Origin: Hymenobacter qilianensis
Lineage (GTDB): Bacteria; Bacteroidota; Bacteroidia; Cytophagales; Hymenobacteraceae
DNA length: 64,000 nucleotides
Assembly (NCBI RefSeq): GCF_014489555.1
Contig: NZ_CP060784.1
Coordinates: forward strand, 2,790,001-2,854,000
Direction: 5' to 3'
Below the pieces are notes generated by a model that searched no databases, was not told the DNA's origin, and worked only from the letters and a program-made list of their open reading frames with translations. Position numbers and translations under genes: made by a program. Positions 57,448 through 64,000 of the stretch are shown here, piece by piece. The stretch's first letter is position 1. Each line of letters begins with the position of its first letter.

Positions 57448-59284
57448 CTACCTTCTTTCCAGCGCCAGAGAGTAGGCGCGGTCGTAGTGTTCACGCAGGT
57501 TTTTCCAGTCGAACAATTCGGAGGAGCTTTCTACCTTATTGCGCTGCATAATTCGCTCGCGCCGATTCAAAAGCACAAAGTTCCAGAGCATGTTGGTGAG
57601 CTCTTCGGCCGCTTCGTCGAAGGTTTTTTCCTGGCGCTGCACCACATAAATACCTTTGTCTTCGTGGTCGGGCACGTTTTGCATCACGTAGTCGCCAAAG
57701 CCGGATAAGTCGCTGGTAATGGCTGGTACGCCACGGGCTACGCACTCCAGCGGCGTATAGCCCCAGGGCTCGTAGTAGGAGGGGAAAATACCCAGGTGGC
57801 AGCCGCGCACAAACTGCCCGTATTCCATGCCAAACAAAGGCGACGTAGGCGAAACAAAATCGGGGTGGTACACAATTTTTACGCGGTCGTGCTGATTGTT
57901 AACCAGGTTGGAGCGCCGCAGGAAATTTAAAATGTCATCCTTCGCGTCGTCTACCAGGTTGTGGGTGATAACGGAAGGCAGCTGCGTGGTTTTCCAGCTT
58001 TGCAGCGTGCGGCGGTAGCGCAGACGCCAGTAGTCGTCCACCATATCCGACAGATTGGGCAAGCGATGATCGGTGCTGGCGGCGGCGGCATACACAAGAC
58101 GCTCGCCTACCTGCCGCTCAATGGCCGCGCAGGTTTCGCGCACTTCATCCAGCACCGCCCGGCTTTGCAGCACCAGTGGGTTGATGCTGGTGAAGGGCCG
58201 CTTCGTGATGAAGAACATCACCACCTGGCCTTCCATGCCGCTTTGCTGCAAGCGGTAGTTCAGACGCGCCAGCGCTTCCAGCGTTATATCGAAGCCTTTG
58301 TTGTGATACTCGTAGCGGCCCGAGGTAAACATGTACAGCGTATTATCCAGATCGAAGGCGTAGCTCTGGAAAAAGTGCGCCATTACAAAGTCATGGATTT
58401 TGGCCTTGTACTGCTGGTGCAGATTCTGGAATTCGTGCAGGGCCACGAAGCGCTCGATATTGAGGCCGTTGGGCAATACCGCGTCCGGAATTCTATCCAG
58501 TAAATAAATGCACTCGCGCACCGTCAGCTCGCTCACGGTGGTAAATACATGGGAGCCGTGGGCGGCCGCGCGTTCTATCCGTACGGCCGTTTCAATATTA
58601 AAATGGCGCGATTCGGCATCCCAATCGACCTGCATGAGGTGGTCGTAGAAGTTGGGGTCGTTCATGGCCAGATAGCGGCCCAGCAGCGTGGCGTGCGTGG
58701 TAAACACAAGGTGAACAGGTACTTGCTCACGGCGCAACACCGGAATAGCTACGCCCGTCATCCACTCATGAAAATGAGCCACCACGCGCTGGGGCGGTAC
58801 CACTTCGGAAGTCAGAATTTGCAGAAAAATGGTAGCCAGATGCCCAAAGGCTTCTACCTGGTGCAGCAGATCGTCGTGGTCGGGGGTGGGAATGCCGTGG
58901 TGCTGCCAGAGGTCGGCTTTGATGCTGCCGAGGCGGTCGTACACCTGAAAAGGATTGATGAGAACCACCCGCGGCCGGCCCGTTACCAGCCAGGTGCCGT
59001 ACTGCACATCGTAGCCCATGAGGCGCATCTGGCGCACGGCCCCGGCAAAAGGATCCGTCAGCAAGGTTAGCTCATGATCTTCGATGGGCTCAAACTCGCC
59101 CTGCGCCTGCTGCGGAAAATAAGGTCCTAACAAGCAGTAACGGTCGCCCCAGCCCTGTACGGTGGCGGGCACTTTGGAGCGAATAACGGTATAAATGCCC
59201 CCACCTGATTGCAGACTTCCCACGCGACTTCAACGAGCAGTGCATCGGGGCAATGATTTCGGGGGCTGAGGCGGGTGGCTGCAT
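57448..59284 (-). CDS. Eukaryotic-type glycogen synthase, GT3-like (two frameshifts)
   Basis: Role: elongation of alpha-1,4-glucan, probably from UDP-glucose. The N-terminus after correction reads PDALLVEVAWEVCNQVGGIY, the GT3 donor loop. Later blocks are VVAHFHEWMTG near 170, TTHATLLGRYL, YMFTSGRYEYHNKGFDITLE and the C-terminal FPSYYEPWGYTPLECVARG near 510 with the catalytic Glu pair. The raw frame starts only at 59223. One base added in C5 59198-59202 restores QVGGIYTVIRS, and one in G5 59261-59265 connects to ATG 59284 (612 aa). The second correction rests mainly on finding a start. The branching enzyme lies just upstream. Confidence 0.85.
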
Positions 59285-59371
59285 ACGGAAAGGGTTTTTA
59301 GGAGGTCGTAGGGCTGGCAAGATAGACGGGCTGACGGATTTTCCGGCAGACGGGCACATGTAAACACGCAA

Positions 59372-59406
59372 AAGAGCGCAGAACAGGTAACTGGCTCTGC
59401 GCTCTT
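59372..59406 (-). terminator. Inverted repeat between branching enzyme and glycogen synthase
   Basis: AAGAGCGCAGA and TCTGCGCTCTT form an 11-bp perfect stem. It lies 24 nt after the branching enzyme stop and about 90 nt before the glycogen synthase start. It may attenuate rather than separate the two genes. Confidence 0.55.
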
Positions 59407-59429
59407 CTGTAAGATTCGATTTACGACTT

Positions 59430-61192
59430 TTATTGCGAGATAATCAAGACTGAATACGGTGCCAGCCCAAAACAGGCGTGAAAAGGCATCGCGTCATACT
59501 CGCCTTCCGTAGCCTCGGCGCCGAAGCTTTCGAAGTTGCCAAACTCGTGGTCGTAGCCTTCCCAGTCGCTATTAAAGCGCACATGCCACTGGCCAGCAGC
59601 AGGCAGCCCAATGCAGTACGCCTCGTGGGTGGTGTCGGCGAAGTTGGCCAAAATGATGGTTTCATCGCCGGGGCCGCCTTGGTCCCAGCGGCGGAAGGCA
59701 ATGAGCTTGGCTTCGTTGTTCAGATGAAAAACCTCTGTATGCTGACCTGAAAGGCCGCGCGTAATGCCAGAGAAATTGCGGCGCAGGCTGATCAGGTCGC
59801 GGTAGAGGTGAATCAAGCCGCTATGTTTTTCGGCGTGATTCCAGTTAAGGGGCTGATCGTCGGAGAAAAAGCCGTCGGCCAGCATTGCCTGCCCTTGAAA
59901 CAGCATCGGAATACCGGGGGAGGTGAGCACGAGCGCGGCGCCTAGCGTAGCGCGTTTTTTGGGATACCAATGATGGGCCGCGCCGGGCATAATTTCCTCC
60001 GGCACCCGCGACTTGCCGTTGGCCACTTCGTCGTGCGACTCGGTGTAGATAACCCGCTGAAAGGCATCGCCATTATAGGTTTGCATGATGGCGGCGGCTA
60101 CGGCCGGCATGTCGCGGTCGGCGTCGTGCTGAGTTGTCAGGGCTTCGCGAACGGGATACACGAAGGCGGCATCCCACTGGGTAGAAAAGCCCTGGCCCTC
60201 CTGATCGGTGGGGCGGGTGATGTACTCATTACCTAATAGATCTTCCGCAATCGTGATTTTCCAGGGCATACACGCCCGAATCTCCTCATTGATCCAGCGC
60301 ATCAGGTCCCAGCCTTCGGGTAAGTCGGTGGAGGGGTCGGTGCTGCCGTGCACGTTGCGAATGTGGGAGATAGAGTCGGCCCGCAGGCCATCGACCCGAA
60401 ACTCTTCCAGCCACATCAGGGCATTGTCGCGGATGTACTGGCGCACTTGTGGGCGGCCGTAGTCGGGGCGGTTATGGCCCCAGGGCGTTTCGGCCCGCCA
60501 GTCGTTGTAGAAATAAATGCCGCCGCCGTCGTTTTCCTGCCAGCCGTCGAACTGCCACAGGTCGAGGTCGCCGGGGCCGAAGTGATTATAAACGACGTCC
60601 AGAATAACAGCTATTCCGTGCCGGTGAGCCTCTTTTATAAGTTGCTTGAACGCGTTGGCCCCACCATAGTCGGTTTCGATGGCGAAGGGATGCGACGGAT
60701 TGTAGCCCCAGCTCCGGCTGCCCGGAAACTCCGTGGGGGGCATTATTTCGATGGCATTGATGCCCAGCTCCCGCAGATAATCCAGCTTCTCGATAACGTT
60801 GTAGAAGGTGCCGGGCTTATCCGGATCGGGGGCGTTGAAGGTGCCCACATGAATCTCGTAGATAACGAGCGTGTTCCAGGGGGCATTTCAAAGTGGTCAT
60901 CTTCCCAGTCGAAGTCGTGGTTGGGCACCACGGAGTTGCCGGCCGAGTGCGTGACCTCGCGGGCGTAGGGGTCGTTTTTGCTTAGCTCCTGCCCGTTGTT
61001 GCAGAGCAGAAACCGGTACTCATCGCCGGGCTTCGCGCCGGCAACATCGGTAGCCCAATAGCCGTCGGCCTCGGGTTGAAGCGGGTGGCTTTTGCTGGAC
61101 CAGTCGTTGAAGGTGCCAATTACGTTAACTTCCTCGGCATGAGGTGCCCATACGCGAAAGGTGGTGCCAGTGGAGTGTGGAATAGCGCCCAT
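59430..61192 (-). CDS. glgB: GH13 1,4-alpha-glucan branching enzyme-like protein (one frameshift)
   Basis: Role: alpha-glucan branching or a closely related GH13 activity, paired with glycogen synthase. An N-terminal CBM48 domain (TTFRVWAPHAEEVNVIGTFN) spans about 8-95. The GH13 barrel has GINAIEIMPPTEFPG, VILDVVYNHFGP near 190, the nucleophile in FRVDGLRADS near 265, the acid in TIAEDLLGN and the third acid in TESHDEVANG. The C-terminal beta domain ends APYSVLIISQ. The raw frame is split; one extra C in the run at 60879-60883 joins EMPPW to NTLVIYEIHVGTFN and gives 587 aa. Trehalohydrolase-like activity is an alternative. Confidence 0.87.
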
Positions 61193-61612
61193 ACCCAGCT
61201 GTAAGGTAGGGCGGTGGGGGTAGGGTGAGTTGGCATTTAGGGGTAGTAAAACACGGAGCCGTCGCTACGAAAACCGGACGGTAGATCGTGTTAAACTGAC
61301 GAGGTTAGTATTTGGTTGTCTGAGGCGCAGCCGGCCCCCGTCAGAGCACTACAATAGCCGTGAAATTTGCCGTGCTTAGTGGCTATAAATCCTGCTTTCC
61401 CGCCTACCACGACCGGCCTCTGGCCCATGCCACAGAGAAAGGCAGGAAATAGTGTGCCGTGGCAGCCCAAGAGAAAAGTGGCGACAGCACGGGAAGTAGT
61501 GGGCATTGCGGAATAAATTGCCGGCGTTTCGTGTTCTCAAATTTGCCCCCCAGCCATGCCCAACCTATCGGCGGGCGGCTGGTTGTTGAATTTTTGTATC
61601 TATCTCGCTTTC
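61193..61612. other. Intergenic region, 420 nt
   Basis: It holds the leaders of two divergent genes. A 71-codon minus-strand frame exists at 61291-61506, but it has no recognisable family or start context and I do not call it. A TTTGCCCCCCAG motif copy lies at 61549-61560. Confidence 0.5.
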
Positions 61613-62014
61613 ATGGCTCGACCTAAACCTGTTCGTTACGGCTTATACCCCTGGACTCCCGATTATGGCCTGCGCTACATCCATCCGGCCAACCGCCGCA
61701 CCTTCGAGTGGCTGGAGCCAATGGGTAAGTTATTTGAGAAAATTGATGAAACTGACGACTGGATTTTGATTCGCTACGACGAGCAGCAGTTCAAAGTCAG
61801 TGGCGAACTGTTCACGGAGCTAAGCGAAAAACCCGTGTTCAGCTTCGGCGACTTAGTAGAAGAAATAAACCCCGAGCCGGGCCGGGCGCCGCACCGTGGC
61901 CTCATCTCCGATGTGTATTGGGACGAAAGCAGCGACCGGCCCCGATTTCAAATTGTGGAGAAAAAGCGCAAAATAAAGCGGGTGTTTGAGCCCGAGGAAT
62001 TGCGCAGCGTGTAG
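61613..62014 (+). CDS. Small conserved hypothetical, DUF6960-like, 133 aa
   Basis: The protein starts MARPKPVRYGLYPWTPDYGL and continues with acidic and aromatic blocks (WLEPMGKLFEKIDETDDWIL, FSFGDLVEEINPEPGRAP, GLISDVYWDESSDRPRFQI). It ends in a basic-acidic helix (KKRKIKRVFEPEELRSV). No signal or membrane helix is seen. It resembles small DUF6960-type proteins of Hymenobacter; that family label is from memory and uncertain. ATG 61613 is preferred over an upstream ATG at 61556 because conservation would begin there. A strong terminator follows 16 nt after the stop. Confidence 0.65.
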   Translation: MARPKPVRYGLYPWTPDYGLRYIHPANRRTFEWLEPMGKLFEKIDETDDWILIRYDEQQFKVSGELFTELSEKPVFSFGDLVEEINPEPGRAPHRGLISDVYWDESSDRPRFQIVEKKRKIKRVFEPEELRSV

Positions 62015-62030
62015 CGTTATTTGAAGTCAG

Positions 62031-62081
62031 TTTCACGAAAAAAGCCCCCCAGACGACTATCTGGGGGCTTTTTTCGTGAAA
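62031..62081. terminator. Bidirectional terminator between convergent genes
   Basis: TTTCACGAAAAAAG plus C6AGA pairs with TCTG5 plus CTTTTTTCGTGAAA. The arms differ only by C6 versus G5. It serves the small hypothetical gene and the YfcC transporter gene. Confidence 0.9.
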
Positions 62082-62084
62082 GAA

Positions 62085-63431
62085 TTATTGTAAACCGATT
62101 ATAATACCGGTGACCACAGCCAGTGCGCCCAGCACTAGTAGCCCTAGGTATAAGGGCAGCACAAACTTCCACCACGCATCAAACCGCACGCCGCAGGCCG
62201 CCACAATAGCCATGAGGGCGCCATTGGTGGGAGTGATCAGTTCGCAGAGGCCAGCGCCGTATTGATACGCCAGCACCGTAACCTGGCGCGACAAACCGAG
62301 CAAATCGGAGAGGGGCGTGAGAATGGGCATAGTGAGCACCGCTTGGCCGCTCACACTGGGCACGGGCAAATGCAGGGCCGTATGAACCGCCATCATACCC
62401 AGGGCCGACAGTGTAACCGGCAGCCCCGCCAGTGGTGCCGACATCGCCTGCACAATTGTATCCACTATCTGGCCCTGCTCTAGCACCACAAAAATGGCGC
62501 GCGCAAAACCAATCAGCAGGGCCGAAAAAGCCAAGTCGCGGAAGCCGGCAATAAAGCTTTCAGCTGTGCCCGTTAGGCCCAGGCCACCAACTAAGCCGGC
62601 CGTTACGCCCAGCACGAAAAACAACGCGCCCATCTGCTCGAACTCCCAGCCCAGATTCAGGACGCCGTAGGTAAATGCGGCAAACGTGAGCAGGAGCAAC
62701 AGCAGCACCAGCCCATGGCGGCCCACGCCGCCCGTAGCTTCGGTTTCGGCTTCTGCAAGTTCAGGGGCTATGCGGTGGCGGGTAGCGTAGCGCATGGTGC
62801 CGCCAATCCAGAGAGCCAAGGCGGCGGCCAGAAAAATCAGCCGGAAGCCCGCCCCGGATAGTAGGGGCAGCTGCGCCAACTTTTGAGCAATGCCTACTTG
62901 AAAAGGATTAATCGGGCTAAAGGCTGCGCCCACGGCTGCCGCCCCCAGGCTCACCGCCGCAGCCGTAAGCACCGGATAACCCAGGCGCCGCATAAGTACC
63001 AGTAGCACGGGCACCAGCGGAATGATTTCCTCCTGCATATTCTCCAGCGCGCCCATCGTGGCGAAAAGCAAGGAGATAAGCGGAATAACAAGCGCCTCAC
63101 GCCCTCGAAAGCGCACCAACAGCCAGTCGACACCCCGCCGCAGCGCGCCCGTATGGTCGACTACGGTGAAAGCGCCGCCCGTCAGAAAAACGAAAAAGAT
63201 AACGCTGGCCGCTTCCTGCATACCTCGCGGAATACTAACCACGGCCTCCAGCAGACTGACCGGCGACGGTGCCACCCGGTGATAGGAGCCAGGAATGACT
63301 ACTTCGCGGCCAGTGGCTGCATCGGCGCGGCGCTCAAATACGCCGGCGGGCAGCACGTAGCTGAGCAGTGTGGCCAGCACAATAAACCCAACTAGAAGAA
63401 CCAGCGGGTGCGGGAAGCGAAAGGTGTTCAT
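62085..63431 (-). CDS. YfcC/DcuC-family membrane transporter
   Basis: Role: a carboxylate or peptide-type transporter of the YfcC (C4-dicarboxylate anaerobic carrier-like) family; the substrate is unknown. About eleven helices are visible across 448 aa. The N-terminus FRFPHPLVLLVGFIVLATLL and VLPAGVFERR are characteristic. A conserved loop FATMGALENMQEEIIPLVPV is near 140, AAVGAAFSPINPFQVGIAQ near 180, and the Pro/Ser-rich HLPVPSVSGQAVLTMPIL near 355. ATG 63431 is chosen over an upstream in-frame ATG because the family starts there. Confidence 0.88.
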   Translation of the reverse strand: MNTFRFPHPLVLLVGFIVLATLLSYVLPAGVFERRADAATGREVVIPGSYHRVAPSPVSLLEAVVSIPRGMQEAASVIFFVFLTGGAFTVVDHTGALRRGVDWLLVRFRGREALVIPLISLLFATMGALENMQEEIIPLVPVLLVLMRRLGYPVLTAAAVSLGAAAVGAAFSPINPFQVGIAQKLAQLPLLSGAGFRLIFLAAALALWIGGTMRYATRHRIAPELAEAETEATGGVGRHGLVLLLLLLTFAAFTYGVLNLGWEFEQMGALFFVLGVTAGLVGGLGLTGTAESFIAGFRDLAFSALLIGFARAIFVVLEQGQIVDTIVQAMSAPLAGLPVTLSALGMMAVHTALHLPVPSVSGQAVLTMPILTPLSDLLGLSRQVTVLAYQYGAGLCELITPTNGALMAIVAACGVRFDAWWKFVLPLYLGLLVLGALAVVTGIIIGLQ

Positions 63432-63577
63432 GATGTGGAATAAGGAATGCTGTACTGTCAGCAAACATCCACGAAAAAACGCATTCCCCACTAATCAGCC
63501 TTAAAACTAAGTGGCCGCAGACTGTGGCAGCCAGAGCAAACCAGAGGCGTAAATACGTGTCGGGTCAACCCGATAAA

Positions 63578-63853
63578 TCAGGCGGAGATACTGGCGTAGT
63601 GCTCATCGATGGACTTGTCCATGGCTTCGCGAAAAGTCACTAGCAGCTTATTGCGCTCGGTATCGGGCATACTCTGCAAGGCTTGCTCAAAAGTAGTACG
63701 GTAGACGTGCACCATAAATTCGGCGCCGTGACTAGAGAGGAATCCATCATGTATACTCTTGAATACCACTTTCTCAGCGGAAGAAATAGTAAGCGAAAGA
63801 GCCAGCCATTCCTTCGCATTGTTGGCTAGGCTGAGGCGTAAGTCTTCATTCAT
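63578..63853 (-). CDS. Hypothetical protein, 91 aa
   Basis: I do not recognise it. The sequence MNEDLRLSLANNAKEWLALS continues as an amphipathic, mainly alpha-helical chain with no signal peptide, cysteine or membrane segment. It contains FEQALQSMPDTERNKLLVTF and ends KSIDEHYASISA. Codon use is normal for the window. It lies about 150 nt upstream of the transporter gene in the same direction, with no terminator visible between them. The remaining bases to 64000 hold only its leader. Confidence 0.6.
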   Translation of the reverse strand: MNEDLRLSLANNAKEWLALSLTISSAEKVVFKSIHDGFLSSHGAEFMVHVYRTTFEQALQSMPDTERNKLLVTFREAMDKSIDEHYASISA

Positions 63854-64000
63854 AAGCGTATTGATAAAAAAGGAAAACGGAAGTGATACTGTTTGAAGAC
63901 TGCAGAAAAGCTAAAGTCTAGACCTGCCTAGTGGCCCCTGGTACCTAACAAGAACCAGGCTCGGGAGGCTCCGCTGACCAGTTTACCTGCCGCAGCAACA

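Noticed and set aside
59090..59371. 93-codon minus-strand frame upstream of glycogen synthase
   Set aside because: It overlaps the synthase; only its internal ATG at 59284 is useful, as the corrected synthase start.
7158..60883. Poly-G phase variation as explanation for the frameshifts
   Set aside because: All shifts are single-base losses in short runs, many in core metabolic genes, and terminator arms show the same losses. Consensus error is simpler, although reads are needed to close the question.
61291..61506. 71-codon minus-strand frame
   Set aside because: Low-complexity reading of a spacer, with no signal, family or promoter support.

Overview
The window comes from a Bacteroidota genome, most likely Hymenobacter or a close relative in Cytophagales. 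The evidence is the 16S/23S sequence, a 16S-tRNA-Ile-tRNA-Ala-23S-5S operon, SusC/SusD pairs, TANNTTTG-type -7 promoter boxes, DUF4199 and BatA-type proteins, and a GC-rich coding style with many small lipoproteins. Assignment to genus is inference.

Layout. 1-5130: a nearly complete rRNA operon, lacking only the start of 16S. 5265-9452: a somewhat AT-richer block with a BatA-like membrane protein, two DUF4199 membrane proteins and a polyprenol-phosphate-type glycosyltransferase. 9534-19756: convergent GT4 and GT9 glycosyltransferases, purB divergent from a peptidoglycan glycosyltransferase, a TerC protein, a DPM1-like GT2, hemG, a GmhB-like phosphatase and a tiny lipoprotein. 20107-25899: divergent arginine decarboxylase and arginase/agmatinase, a YbaY-like lipoprotein, argS and a LOG protein. 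26035-29727: glutathione peroxidase, menA and a 7TM-DISM receptor with an unusual transposon-type zinc-ribbon tail. 30107-39555: a beta-glucan (laminarin-like) utilisation locus of GH3, SusC, SusD, a PKD-containing binding protein and GH16. 40179-44882: a second SusC/SusD pair behind a long AT-rich leader. 45652-46860: an OprP-type porin preceded by a four-repeat Pho-box-like array. 47013-56194: DEAD-box helicase, CoA-transferase, a conserved unknown, trpS, an AT-rich orphan, a queuosine-precursor transporter, rnz, a STAS protein and a DUF4198-like protein. 56324-63853: fasciclin protein, eukaryotic-type glycogen synthase with a branching enzyme, a DUF6960-like protein, a YfcC-type transporter and a small unknown.

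Two patterns cut across the window. First, twelve genes are interrupted by apparent single-base deletions (fifteen sites). Fourteen lie in G/C runs, and eleven of those at exactly five G or C. Inserting one base at each site restores the family-typical protein, and several terminator hairpins have arms that differ only by one base in the same kind of run. I therefore annotate these genes as full length and treat the shifts as probable consensus errors; real phase variation is the less likely alternative. Second, a DNA-level motif, G5-6 followed by CAAA, CTTT or CATT, recurs on both strands, in all three codon frames and in the terminators.

The observations I consider most novel are the receptor with an IS1595-type DNA-binding tail next to the glucan locus, the 11-nt-periodic Pho-box-like array, the recurrent G-run motif, and the unusually long perfect inverted repeats at gene ends. 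I found no CRISPR array, prophage, integrase or intact insertion sequence.
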